NCBI RefSeq assembly: GCF_034140825.1
Contig: NC_089044.1
Coordinates: forward strand, 22,932,001 to 22,996,000
Direction of reading: 5' to 3'
DNA length: 64,000 bases
Origin: Oryza sativa Japonica Group
Lineage: Eukaryota > Streptophyta > Magnoliopsida > Poales > Poaceae
In this document: positions 27,701-39,561 of the stretch, one piece after another
Position numbering within the stretch: the first letter of the stretch is position 1
How the letters are laid out: every line of letters starts with the position of its first letter
Translations under genes and position numbers: made by a program
Notes under the pieces: model-generated
What the model saw: only the letters and a program-made list of their open reading frames with translations
Databases searched by the model: none
What the model was told of the DNA's origin: nothing

Positions 27701-28157
27701 TTTGACTAACTGGGTGCCTATAATCAGCACGGAATACACGAGGAAAAACAAAAAATGAAGCGCCACTAATCAGTTAATTACCGTTTCAAATGATCCATCA
27801 TTAGCCAATACATGCATGAATTTTTCGTGCGGAATGCCCACTGCTAGAACTGCGAAACACCCTAATTCTCGCTGAATTTGTGTGCATGTATATCCATCCA
27901 TTCATCGTTCGGCTGCCTAACAGCTGGAAAAATGACTTTGTGCATCTTGTGAGAATTGCAGCTAAAGTCAGGTTAGCTCTGAAAGTGCTCTACCCTGCAT
28001 TCTTGCCAAGGTTAAATTCTTCCAACCAATACACGCTCTCGAATCGAACCTTATCACTCTTGTCATAAATTAAGCTGCAAGAATCAGATGATTCCACAGT
28101 TCAGATAACCCTCAAGAAAAGAACTTCACAAGTTCAGAATTCAGACTGACTTAATTC

Positions 28158-28545
28158 ACCAGGTTGCCGAAAATTCACTGCAAGTACTAATGCAGTGCAG
28201 CCGTACGAACCTATCTGTACGGTCGATACGAATTTAAGCAAAAATCCGATCCATCATTATAATCTAAATTTGAGAGTCTGATCAAACCCAGATTTAAACT
28301 AATTTTTACCAGGTTGCTCAAAATTCACTGCACGTACTAGTGCAGTGCAGCCGACAAATCCATCTGTACAGTTGATACGAATTTAAAGCAAAATTAAATC
28401 CATCTTTATAATCTAAATTTGAGAATCTGATCAAACCCAGACTTAAACTAATTTTTACCTGCTTGCTCAAAATTCACTGCAAGGACTAGTGCAGTGCAGC
28501 CGACAAATACATCTGTACAGTTAATGAAATTTTAAAGCGAAATTC
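28158..28545 (+). repeat. Tandem array, about 149-bp period, 2.6 copies, upstream of the cyclin gene
   Basis: The copies start near 28161, 28311 and 28461. Each has GGTTGC(C/T)(G/C)AAAATTCACTGCA, TAGTGCAGTGCAGCCG, ATCTGTAC(A/G)GT and, in the first two, TAATCTAAATTTGAGA and TCTGATCAAACCCAGA. The third copy is truncated. The array ends about 220 bp before the cyclin start codon, so it lies in or next to the promoter. Confidence 0.85.
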
Positions 28546-28681
28546 AATTTAAATTCGAGAGAGAGAAGAAGAAGAAGAAGAAGAAAGACAGACTAATCAT
28601 GCCAACTTGCAAGCCCAAAGACCCAATCTTTCCTTAGAAATTTAATTTTTTTTTCATCTCTTTCCTCGCGTTTTCCCTCCC

Positions 28682-28688
28682 TTTATAA
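28682..28688 (+). promoter_or_regulatory. Candidate TATA box of the P-type cyclin gene
   Basis: CTTTATAACC lies about 85 bp upstream of the start codon, between a GA-rich tract and a CCACCACCA stretch, at a position consistent with a short leader. Confidence 0.45.
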
Positions 28689-28767
28689 CCACCACCACCA
28701 TCTCGTCTCCTTCCTCCCGCTCGCTTACTGCTCGACTCGTCGCCTTCCTCCTCGTGGCGAGCGATCG

Positions 28768-30465
28768 ATGAGGACGGGGGAGGTGGCGGAGGCGGTGCCG
28801 AGGGTGGTGGCGATCCTGTCGTCGCTGCTGCAGCGGGTGGCGGAGCGGAACGACGCGGCGGCGGCGGCGGCGGCGGTGGGGGAGGAGGCGGCGGCGGTGT
28901 CGGCGTTCCAGGGGCTGACGAAGCCGGCGATATCCATCGGAGGGTACCTGGAGCGGATCTTCCGGTTCGCCAACTGCAGCCCGTCGTGCTACGTCGTCGC
29001 CTACATCTACCTCGACCGCTTCCTCCGCCGCCGCCCTGCCCTCGCCGTCGACTCCTTCAACGTCCACCGCCTCCTCATCACATCCGTCCTCACCGCCGTC
29101 AAGTTCGTCGACGACATGTACGTCGCTGCACCACCACTCTCTCTCTGTTTTTTTTTACTTCCTAATTCCCCATTTCACGCGAATTACGCACGACAACGCC
29201 ACCGACAGAGTTGCTTGCTTGCGATCGTCGTCGACAGAATTGTAGATTGATTCAACGGTGGCATTTGTTCGTAGCTTCTGAATTTCAAATTTTGAAACTT
29301 CAAGAGCAAGTGTAGATAAAAAACGAACTCTTTTTCTATCTTGAAAACACAATTGCATAAACACTTGCACCGGTTAGATTAAAAAAAGTTGCATATTCTT
29401 GTATTATCTAGCCAGCCAAATCAAATCGAACTAAATCAACCTGAAATTCTGAGCAAAGTTGCATAATGCAGCAGCAGCATGATCGCATAATTCGACCTTT
29501 TTTTTCTCTTTACAATCGCACAATTCGACTTTAGTAGCGATGTTGCTTGGCGAAATGTGATCGACCAATCCTTTTTCTTTTTCGTTTTTTGAACCAAATG
29601 TGATCGACCAATCGATGGATCGATCGATCCCCTTTGGATTGATTGGCACACGAGCACTGCTGCACAGCCCCACCACTGTACCACAGGCATGTGGTCCCCA
29701 CTCACAGACCTACTAGCTAATCCCCTTTTTCACCTAGCAATAGCATTTTCCAACTGGCATTGGCAATAGCATCAAATCCAAGCCATCGAGTTGGTCACAA
29801 ATCCAAAGGACAGTTGTCGAATTCGAGGTTGATGCGGCGGCCATTCTACTACCAAATTCGCCATTCTTACCAAAGTGACAGACACCTTGGGTGTGTGTGT
29901 GTGTGTTTGTCCTATCTACCTTCTCACAGGCTCACATTGCCCTCAAAACAAGCCACTCGGTTTTGTCCGTTTCGCCATTGACAAGAGCTATTGCTTCGGT
30001 GACATGCTGGCTGGCCTGGCCATCATTGATCAGTGGTCTAAAACTCTGAATATGCTCTTCTTCTTGTCGTAGTTTGGAATATGTTTTTTTTTTACCGGGT
30101 TCGTTTTATCTTTCGGTTGAACTGGTCGGTGCATACAATTCAACCTGATGACCGTCACAATGCGTCGTCGATGCAGATGCTACAACAATGCCTACTTCGC
30201 GAGGGTGGGAGGCATCAGCTTGATGGAGATGAATTATCTTGAGGTGGACTTCCTCTTTGGCATCGCCTTCGACCTCAATGTCACGCCGGCTGCCTTCGCC
30301 TCCTACTGCGCCGTGCTGCAGAGCGAGATGACCTACCTGGAGCAGCCGCCCGCCGTCGATCTCCCCAGGCTGCACTGCTGTCCGTCCGATCAGGACGATG
30401 CCGGCTGCCATCACAAGCAGCAGCAGCAGCAGCAACAACAGCAGCAGCATCAGCTCGCCGTCTGA
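28768..30465 (+). CDS. CYCP4-1: P-type (U-type) cyclin (2 exons, 212 aa)
   Basis: The exons are 28768-29117 and 30177-30465, joined GACAT|GTACGT...GCAG|ATGCTAC to give VDDICYNNAYFA. P-type cyclins resemble yeast PHO80, bind A-type CDKs and are linked to nutrient and cell-cycle signalling. The cyclin box covers about residues 45-165: ISIGGYLERIFRFANCSPSC, YVVAYIYLDRFL, NVHRLLITSVLTAVKFVDD, then VGGISLMEMNYLEVDFLFGI. The alternative phase-0 join would destroy the YNNAYFA motif. The C-terminus ends in a ten-glutamine tract encoded by CAG/CAA, absent from the cyclin fold. A 1.06-kb intron interrupts the box. The CYCP4 assignment rests on DD-x-CYNNA similarity to Arabidopsis CYCP4;1 as I remember it. 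Confidence 0.92.
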
Positions 30466-31228
30466 ATGTTCAGGAGTTCAGAATCAATGAGAAGTTCAGA
30501 GCTCTTCTTTTTTGTCACTGGATGTGGTGTCAATTTGCCTTTCTTTTTTCTTTTCTTTAATCTTTTTTTTACCGTGCTTGGTACATAGGTGTTAGTTAAT
30601 TGTGGTTAGTGAAAGAATTGAGCTTTGATTAGATAGGTGGATCATGGTTCATGGATGGGTCAGCTTCTTGGGATATTTTTTTCGCCATTGTTCGTTCGAT
30701 GGATGGATGGATCATGGATAGGTGGATCAGCTTTGGGATCTTGCCATTGTTTAAGTGATGCTAACTTGTGCGCATGTGAGTCACAGCACATTGCATGTCT
30801 CTTGTTTGCTTCCTTTTTTTTTCTCTCTTTTATTTTCCTCTTTTCTGAACATTATTCGCGGCAGGGGCAAGAAAAGGGTAGGAGAGATATCATGGGATTG
30901 TGGCGACAATTGGGTTATTGGTCAGAACATGGCATGTTTCTTCAATGTTTGGACGAAAATGATCAGCTCAGCATCTCTCATGAAAATGAAAATTTTCGAT
31001 TATATATTTGATGGGCATAGAACCTGAAAACTCTGAATAAATGCAGAGAGCAACTGAAAGTTGTCAGTCTGAAATAGTAGTCAGTTGATGGTACTGGCAT
31101 AAATGTCACTGGAGTACAATTCCATTAATATGGAAAGTCCACTAGGGCAAGAAAGAACCAATTGTTTTTGTTCGATCTACCAGAAGAGAAGAAGTTCCAT
31201 TGCTTTCTTCATACTCCAGAGCTCTCCT

Positions 31229-31567
31229 ACTAGTTTAGTTCGCGAAAAAAAAAAATTTTAGGTGTCACATCGAATATTTGACAGGATGTCAGAAGAGGTT
31301 TTCGGACACGAATGAAAAGACTAATTTCATAACTCGCCTGGAAACCGCGAGACGAAATTATTAAGCCTAATTAATCCGGCATTAACATATGCGGGTTACT
31401 GTAGCACTTATGGCTAATCATGTACTAATTAGGCTTAAAAGATTCGTCTCGCGATTTCCATGCAAACTATGTAATTAGTTTTTTTATCTATATTTAATGC
31501 TTTATGCATGTGTCCAAATATTCGATATGATGTTTTTGGGAAAAAAAATTTAGAACTAAACAAGGCC
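31229..31567 (+). mobile_element. Tourist-like MITE (GGCCTTGTTTAGTT termini)
   Basis: The right end AGAACTAAACAAGGCC precedes TTA. The left end is shortened (CTAGTTTAGTTCGCG). The core ATTAAGCCTAATTAATC...GGGTTACTGTAGCAC...ACTAATTAGGCTT matches the 25466-25806 element closely. It lies about 760 bp downstream of the cyclin stop. Confidence 0.8.
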
Positions 31568-31781
31568 TTAACAGCAAGCAACAAACATGCCAGAGTTGCA
31601 TCAGGGGTTACAGGAGCAGAAGTAAATGAGTCACAAAAAGGAAAAGAAAAAAAAAGAGAGGAACACAATTAAATGCAATGTCAATTCACCTCATGTACTT
31701 GTCCAAAAGGGCCAAGTAGATGAGAGATTCTACTACAAGGAGATGGAGAGATTCTCATGGCAGCAGAGGCATCTTGGGCGG

Positions 31782-32041
31782 TACTACCTCTGTTCACAAA
31801 TATAAGCTATTTTAGAACAATACTGAGTCAAGTATTTTTAACTATGACTGCCAGTAAAATAAAATAAAAATCAATGACTTAAGAATGATGTTACAGCAAT
31901 TAGAGTTAAACAAACTATCATAATATGCAACTCTTTTTATTTGAAATAATTATTTTTAAAAAATACTTCCATTGATCAAAATAACATATTGGTGACCATG
32001 TCCAAGTCCAAAATCGCTTATATTCATGGACGGAGAGAGTA
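31782..32041. mobile_element. Stowaway-like MITE
   Basis: CTACCTCTGTTCACAAATATAAG at the left and GCTTATATTCATGGACGGAGAGAG at the right are imperfect inverted repeats bounded by TA. Size, TA boundaries and the CTNCCTCYGT end fit a Stowaway-like (Tc1/mariner-derived) element of about 260 bp. Confidence 0.7.
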
Positions 32042-33512
32042 TATCAGACAGGTAATTAAAGGGTGCCATTACCATGAACAGTAGATGCATCATGTCATAT
32101 ACTATCTATGCAGATGTTAGTAGTGGAGAGCAAGGAGGAGGGGTGATAAGAGAAGAGAAGAGAACGTGGTGTGCATGAGGTTTGTAGGGCTAAGGCAGTG
32201 GTTGTGGAGGGCAAACACTGCGTGCCAACTTTTGAGCTGGGGGTGTAATATATAATGCCTTTGGCCTTAATGCTGTGAGCTGGACATGAACATGGATGGA
32301 TGCCGGTCACAAGAAATTCGGCGGTTGCAAATGGTGATCTGATGAGATGACCAGTGATGCAGGGCGAGGTGAGGTGAGGTGAGGCTTAATTGCAGCCAAG
32401 TCAGAAAGGAGAAGTAGTAAACGATTCCCTCTCTAGTCTCTATGCTCATTTGACATTCCAGGTGAAGGTTATGTGCATCCTAAGCTAATGTGCTGTACTT
32501 AGTGATCTAAGCTAGTGCACTTATACTATATTGTAACTAGCTTGTTCTTAATTGCGGCAATAACAGCATACACAATTTTATTACAGATGTGGTTTGTATT
32601 TTGTATTTTTTTAAATGAAAAGGTCAAAATAATTTATTTTGAGCTATTACCTTATGGTAAGAAAATTGGATTTGTTAGAGTGTAATATATTTGGGGGAAG
32701 ATGTGTCGGTGGGTAAATGTTTAAGCTGATGAAGCGTTTCTATTGGTAGAAAACTATTATGGACAAAATTAAATATATGTGGTGAGAATTGGCATGTGGG
32801 TACTGAACCATGTGACTCCAGAACTGCCAAAGCCAATGGTATTTGAACCTGTGATGTGAAGCCTAGCTAGCTAGCTAGCCCATGCAATGTGGATCAGTGG
32901 CCTAAAGAATCACAGGAGTAAACCATCAGGGACAGTGATGATTCTTTGGGCATTTGCTTTTCATAAAGGCTTCCATTTGCTTTGGTTGTTCCCCTGTGAA
33001 ATGGAGATGGATTTTGGTTGGGAGCTTAACTTTATCTATGTACTTTGATGCCAATGCATGTGTGTGCCTTTAATCATTCTTGTTGAGTTGCTGGTACATG
33101 TCTTCTGAATTCCATGGCTTCCATCCTTTCTTATCTTCTGGAATAGTGACAAGTGCACTAATTGTGGCTCCTATGCAATAGAAGTGAAAACAGGGATGTC
33201 ATGAGCTCAGGACCACCACAGGGGATTTACTAGGGGTTGAAGTATACAGTAAAAATAGTTTCTTTTCTTAACATTTGAACTCACAATATGAAATTGATCG
33301 ATGCATGATGCATGAAACTCAACAATCAATTTAACCCGTCTCCAGTAAATTTGCACAACCTTATTAGGTGCAAATTTTGTAAGGATAGGCAGGTGGTAAA
33401 CATTACAGAAGCCCCAAAACAATGAAGACTGTACTTTTTGATGTTAAACCCTGCAGCACAGTTTTCTTGCAAAGATAAGTTGACCATCAAACAATTAATG
33501 GGAAAATTTAAA

Positions 33513-33642
33513 TCATGCCACACAAAATTTACAAAATTTATGATATACCACCCTGACCCACATGTCATTAACTCATGTGGGTCCTATACGTCATTGAGAT
33601 ACGGGTGGCATATCTCAAATTTTGTAAAATTAGGGTGGCATG
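33513..33642. repeat. Imperfect inverted repeat (hairpin of about 130 bp)
   Basis: CATGCCACACAAAATTTACA with TATACCACCC on the left pairs with GGGTGGCATATC and AAATTTTGTAAAATTAGGGTGGCATG on the right. The ACATGTCATTAACTCATGTGGGT loop region is itself palindromic. It may be an old MITE or foldback element; no target duplication was recognised. Confidence 0.55.
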
Positions 33643-34690
33643 GTTCCATCAAACCCAACATTAATACCCTATTTGATTAATACCCTGTCTAGAAACAGTG
33701 ACCTCTGGCAGTCTAGGATATTGCTTCCTACACTAGTTGTGTACAACCATGACTACTACAGTACCACCCAGTAGATCACCATCAGATAACATGGAAGCTA
33801 GAAACACTTGCACATGATCGTACCCAGCTCATACGGGGTGACCAGCTCAGTACAAGATGACAAAAGGCACTCTATCATTCATACTTCGGTCTACCATGTG
33901 TTTATTTGAAGTGGACACTATTACTCTCTATACATAAGACTTCGCTCTTTAAAACTTGCGAAGTCTGGGCCGTTAGATTAGGATCCAAAGTTTCACATAT
34001 CCTCTTCTCTATCAATCGCACATCCTCCTATCCGGAGGCATGATTTTGTTAAACAGGAGAGTTGAACGATGTAATTTTAAAATTTTATTAAAATTCAAAT
34101 TTAATGTTTTTTTCTTTAGAATTTGTTGTCATGTGTAGGGCCCAAGCCTAAGCTGACCTACACGTTGCTCCTTCTCATGCTCCTTCTATTTCTCAAAAAT
34201 GAAAGTGTATAATTCTATATCGGACATACAAAATTGGCATTACTAGAATTACCATATGAAATGCTTTTGCAACAGTAAGGTTCTTTTTTTAAAAAAAACT
34301 AACACTAAGGTTTCTTGAACCACAGTTTTCCGCCTTACCTCCCTCGTTTAGTAAGGTTGCCAACCTTAGCTGTTCGTTTTCCACGCGCACGTTTCCTAAA
34401 CCGTAACACATGTGAGAATGACAAGTGGGCCACAGCTGAATTCCAAAGCCTAAATGTTAAGGCCTTGTTCAATCGCGGCCCATCCAAATGAGCCCCAAAC
34501 GGCAACACGAGTAGGCCCAGGAAAACGTAAACCCCGGCCTGCTAGTAGATCTGGGCCCATAGTGCCGCTCGTGTGAAATCAAACAGATCTCGTGCTCCTC
34601 TCCTCCTCGTCGCCGTCTGCCTCCCACCACTTGACAACAACAAAGTCTCTCTCTCTTCTCTCTCTCGCCTCGACGCCCCAAACCCTAGCC

Positions 34691-37600
34691 ATGGCCGACC
34701 CAGCCGCTGCCGCCGCCGCCGCCGAGTTCGGGGATCCCGATTCGCCGCCCGCGCCGGCCGCCGAGGAGGCCGAGGCGGCTGCGGCGGTGGGGGAGGAGGC
34801 GGTCCCGGCGGCGGAGGCCGCGGCGGCGAAGAGGTGGCCCGGGTGGCCCGGGGACAGCGTGTTCAGGCTCGTGGTCCCCGTGCTCAAGGTCGGGAGCATC
34901 ATCGGGAGGAAGGGGGAGCTCATCAAGCGCCTCGTCGAGGAGACCAAGGCCAAGGTCCGCGTCCTCGAGGGCCCCGTCGGCGCCACCGAGCGCATTGTGA
35001 GTGCCCCGCGCTAGTTAGTTTATCGAGTGCCTATGTAGTTCTTTCCGTTCAATTTGTCGAGTATTTTAGAAGCTCTAAATTTGACATTAAATTGTTGGAT
35101 TGTCTGGTAGGTAGGATCTTTTCTTAGAGATGTTATTTAGTGCTCTGAATTAGAGATTTTGTGAGTTAGCTGCTTAGGTTGGGTGTATATTCAGTAAAAA
35201 TTTTGTTGATTGTTTTGCTTTGACTTATATATGTTAGCCTATGAGTTGCTGCAATTGTTAATTGCATTTTTTGTCATGTCAAATAATAGAGCAGAGGTGG
35301 ACAGGTGGTTTATATTATTCTTAAATTGGTTAAAATTTCAAGCCAAATTTAGAGCTGATGTTGATTGCGTGTAGTATTGGTGTGTGGTGGTGGCCTTATT
35401 GTAATTATGCTTGTTAGGGTGGTCTTATCCTGAAGTTATTGGACTTGTTATTGCTTACGATTGTAGGCAGTTCATCTCTCAAGATGATGGGTAGTGAACA
35501 GATGGCATTCAATATGTTTTCCTGCATTTGTATCTCGCCTGGTTTGGTGTGACTCAAACAGAACGATCTTATTTATAATTTGGTTCAAATTGATGAAAGC
35601 AATAATCTATCATTCTATCTGTTCTCTGAATGTGTTCGAAATTTTGTATTGGGCACTCACATTAGTGTTGTTTGCATTATTGTTTAGTCGTTTGATGTTA
35701 TCCTTTGGATTCACTAACTGAATCAATCCCACGCCTCTTGGTTATAGGTTCTTGTGTCTGGGAAAGAAGACCCAGCCTTGGAGCTTCCTCCAGCTATGGA
35801 TGCTCTCATGAGAGTTTTTAAGCGTGTCAGTGGTATAACAGATGGAGCTGCTGAGGGCACACAGGCAGCTACTGCACCTGGTGTATGTGCTGCCCGTTTG
35901 TTGGTTCCTGGAGCTCAGGCAATTAACCTAATTGGGAAGCAAGGTGCTTCAATTAAGGCCATCCAAGAGGGCACTGGTGCTACAATACGGGTTATATCAA
36001 TAGGTAATGTACTCTCGCTTGATGCATAGCATGTTAATACACCATTGCCTTTGTGCCAATTTGATGGTTAAAATTTCTGTAAAAGTTTGATTTTACACCA
36101 GGGCTTGCTGTGCATTATTCTGTGATCCTTTGTTTATACTGTTTGTATGGGTTTAAGGCTTTAAGCAAGTAATAGATATTTTGAAGTCTTCCCCTGTTAG
36201 TATTAACCATGGTCTTGATATGCGTATTTTATTCAAAGAAAGCGTGGTAGAGCACTTTGCATGTCTTCTTGCATGGAAGAACGTATCATGTCCATTCTAC
36301 TCTTGGTCACAGTCAGTAGAAAATATTGTGGGAAAAGTTTCAAATTAGCACATAACATTGTTGCGTAGAAAACCCAAAGGCTTAACTTTTCTAGATGTAG
36401 AAAGATATCAAGGGATCAACAAAAATGAATTAGTACAATTTTGTACAAACAAATGCGTGTTGATGGTATTGTACTTAAACACCCTCTAAAATTTTCAATT
36501 ACCCTGAAAAGTGACAGCAATATATAATATCAACTTATAAATTTATGTAGATGAGCGAGAGCGACCTTTCTATGTAATTGAAGATGAAAGGATAGTTGAG
36601 ATCCAGGGGGAAACAGAGAAAGTCCTAAAAGCACTTCAAGCAGTTTCTAATCATCTCCGGAAGTTTTTGGTTGACCATAGTGTACTTCCATTGTTTGAGA
36701 AGACTGTAAGCACATTTATCTCATGTTTTACTTTACCCTTCTTATCAATCCTAATATATGCCGTTTCTGATTTGTTTCTCAGAATGCTACAGTAACTCAA
36801 GATCGCAGCACTGATGCTTGGACTGATATATCACATCCTTCAATTGTTTCTGCACAAATAAACCAACCACCTCCTGTGGTTGATGAATATATTCTTCCAA
36901 TGAAGAGAGACCCTCTGTTTCTCGAACGGGAACCATTGATAGACCACAATATTCATCGCTCAGGTGTTTCGCTTTATGGGCGGGATCCTGCCTTGTCAAC
37001 ATTACGAACCTCTGGAATACATGGTGGTGGACCTGGTGGCCCTCTACTTTCACAGGTATGGTTGATCTTGGGTTTCACATGCATCTTCATTTTTTTTTTC
37101 TGATGAGCTGTTTGCTGGAACAAACATGATTCATGTGGTTCTTTGATTTTGAAATCTGTTGTAATTTGAGTCTCTTTTGCCTTTGATTATGCATCCTATC
37201 CATTAATATATGTTTGCCAGTTATTATTTATCAGTACAAATATTTATTTCCTCGTACTGTTTACTGACTAGAACACGTGGCACGCAGATAACTCAAACAA
37301 TGCAAATTCCCCTTACCTACGCTGAAGACATAATTGGAGTGAAAGGAGCAAATATTGCATACATACGAGCTAACAGTGGTGCAGTCGTCACAATTCAAGA
37401 GAGTTTGGGGAGCCCTGACGATATTACTGTTGAAATGAAGGGGACATCATCACAAGTACAAGCTGCCTATCAACTCATCCAGGTAATACCATGGCATATA
37501 TATACTCCTTAAAATTTTGTATTTTCAAGTTTCAGCCATAAAAATCTCTAATGTCATGTCCTCCTCCCTCAGGATTCTCTGGCGGCACATAGGGATTCTG

Positions 37601-37764
37601 TCAGGAGCAGCTATGCAGGATTAGATCCAGTATATAGGCCAAGCTATTCACAGTATGGCAGCTCGACCTATCCGTCGTCGTCATTGCCATCGTATTCTAG
37701 CATGGATGGGGGTGGATATTCGTCTTCAGGTCTCGGTGGATATGGGTCATCTTACCGGTACTAA
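34691..37764 (+). CDS. Three-KH-domain RNA-binding protein, PEPPER/PCBP-like (6 exons, 458 aa)
   Basis: The exons are 34691-34996, 35748-36003, 36551-36705, 36783-37055, 37288-37482 and 37573-37764, all GT-AG and in frame. KH domains bind short single-stranded RNA stretches, and plant PEPPER/HEN4-type proteins act in mRNA processing including floral regulators; that role is inferred. Three KH domains are visible by their GxxG loops: G72-RKG in [21 protein letters not shown]165-KQG in [20 protein letters not shown], and G347-VKG in [17 protein letters not shown]. The N-terminus is alanine/glutamate-rich, the linker before KH3 is proline- and glycine-containing, and the C-terminus is a Tyr/Ser/Gly low-complexity tail ending SSYRY. 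AAACCCTAGCC directly precedes the ATG, a telo-box-like element common in plant growth genes. Confidence 0.93.
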
Positions 37765-39561
37765 GCAGTTAGTCGATAGGCTTGTTGCCGCCCTGTATCC
37801 ATCCCTGGGCCATCCTTGTACTGAGCCAGCAATAGATGTTTTGATGGCTTTTGTTCTTCTCGGCTGTAGTCCTGCAGAAATCATTGTGTCCCGGCAAATG
37901 TTTTTGGTATATCTGCTTTTGTTAGTGTGACAGGGCATGTGGTTTATATCTCATCATGGAAAGATGCCCCTAATTTTTCATAGTTTAGTTGCATTTTTTG
38001 TGATTCTTATGGTTGTGTGGTCTACCTGTTTGTGTTGAAAACGGATGAGTCAATGCACGTGTTATGTTCATCCAATATTTTCATGCTGTAAGCATATGAA
38101 TGAAAAGGAAAAAAAAAGTACCGTGAAGCATAACTGAAGCATAAAGTCGCTGTTACATGTAATACTTTGATACTGTGCCCTTCTACAAAATATATGAAAA
38201 AGAAATAGCCGTGACAACTAGATGATACTTCAACAAAATCATTTCTACCAATACGATCTTTTACGTACAAAGATAGCAAAACTAAGGGACTTTGAATCAA
38301 AGGATTTATATAGGAATTTTATAGGATTTAAATCCTATAGTAAATTTTACTATTTGGCCCTTTAATTTAAAGGATTGAAGCTTTCTAAATCCTATGAAAT
38401 TCCTATGGAATGGCACATTGCATGTGGATTTTGGGGGAAATTTAGCAAGAGCTCCAACCTCTTGGAAAATTTTCTTTGAGTCTATCTCTTATCCGATTCC
38501 TGCGTTTTTCCTGCACTCCAATTAAACGATCATTCCTGTGTTTTGCAATCCTCTGTTTTACACTTCAATTTCTGTCAGAATCCTATGTTTTTCCTATTCC
38601 TCCGTTTTTTCTACCTTGCGATTCAAAGGGGCCCTAAAGCTTCATATTTCTAGATGTACAAAGAATGTGAGAATATCACTGCCTACCGACAATATTAAGT
38701 TGATTGGACCTTCAAATTGATCCCGTATCCCAATACTGTTGTTGTAACGATGAACTAATGAAGAACACACTACCGAGCGTAACCACTTCATCGTACCCTG
38801 AAAATATGGGCTCTGTGAAACAGGCTTTTACTGTGGATTCTCTGGCGTTTTCAGTGATCTTCCAGTGACCAAAAAATTAGTACTCCTATAATTACAAGGC
38901 CACATAGATGAGCCAATCATTCAAGGGCCAAGCGTACAGGACATATTGTTATCCAAATTACATCTCCAGCGGCACAAATAGGAGTAACTGTTAGCTTCTA
39001 AATTGCTGCAAAAAAAGGCCTACGAGGAAATAAATATGAAGATTACTCTTCACTTGCATACAATGTTGTCTGTCTGTTAAAGTTGACCAGCATGTTCCAC
39101 AGTTCCACTAGCCCATCCTGTAGTGACAAGAAAAACAGTATATCAGTCATATCGAATTGTTTTATTGAACATAAATACCATACTTCTGAGTTCAAAACAT
39201 ACGGAACAGGGACGAAAGGAAATAAGCTGCTGTAGCTACATGACACACTTCAAAGTTTAGGCAATTCAACTGACTACTCATCTTTCAGTCATAGCAATCC
39301 TACTGTAAACCTTGTACTCGCTGACAAAATCACTGAAAAATCCTGACCATCTGGAAAACTCCGTTCCCTCACCATATACAAACACACAACGGGAGAGGGA
39401 GGAGGGATGGAGAAAATAAAAGGAAAAACACAACAAGATTCCTCTGTTCAGTTTTTTTTTTCAACAAATAACGATTCCTACCAAAGAGGAACAATTCAGC
39501 TCTCCTGCAAAAGCACATTGAGAGCCTCAGCCGTCTTTCCTGTATAACAGGAAGAGGATCT
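37765..39561. other. Convergent 3' spacer, KH gene / MED31
   Basis: It holds the 3' untranslated region of the KH gene, MITE copy 1 (38286-38634) and probable 3' untranslated sequence of MED31 on the other strand. No further gene is seen. Confidence 0.5.
38286..38634. mobile_element. MITE of the GGGCCCCTTTGAWTC family, copy 1
   Basis: GGGACTTTGAATCAAAGGA at the left and GATTCAAAGGGGCCC at the right are inverted repeats flanked by TAA (38283-38285, 38635-38637). Inner blocks AATCCTATG, TTTTTCCTGC and CAATTAAACGATCATTCCTG are shared inverted with the copies at 42356 and 54424. It lies in the convergent spacer between the KH and MED31 genes. Confidence 0.8.

Larger units (their letters stand above)
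22736..28767. other. Six-kilobase intergenic region between the PRA1 and cyclin genes
   Basis: It contains a Stowaway-like MITE (23101-23342), a MITE remnant (25209-25365), a Tourist-like MITE (25466-25806), a diverged direct duplication at about 27500-27700 and the 149-bp array (28158-28545). A duplicated GCCTGCGTGCGTG...TGTTGCCCA segment lies near 24400-24490. Several open frames of 60-137 codons occur but none shows a domain, family match or consistent codon use. One at 26067-26279 would encode a hydrophobic C-terminal segment but lacks an ATG. I support no gene here. Confidence 0.5.
30466..34690. other. Intergenic region, cyclin to KH-domain gene
   Basis: Immediately after the cyclin stop is a probable 3' untranslated region with GGATGGATGGATCATGGAT repeats, and a GGTGGATCA...CGCCATTGTT segment present twice (about 30638-30755). 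MITEs at 31229 and 31782 and the inverted repeat at 33513 follow. The remainder is AT-rich with no gene I can support. The last 150 bases hold the KH-gene leader. Confidence 0.5.

Noticed and set aside
30637-31011. Plus-strand open frame of 124 codons downstream of the cyclin
   Set aside because: It lies in the probable 3' untranslated region, is made partly of GGATGG repeats and has no domain.
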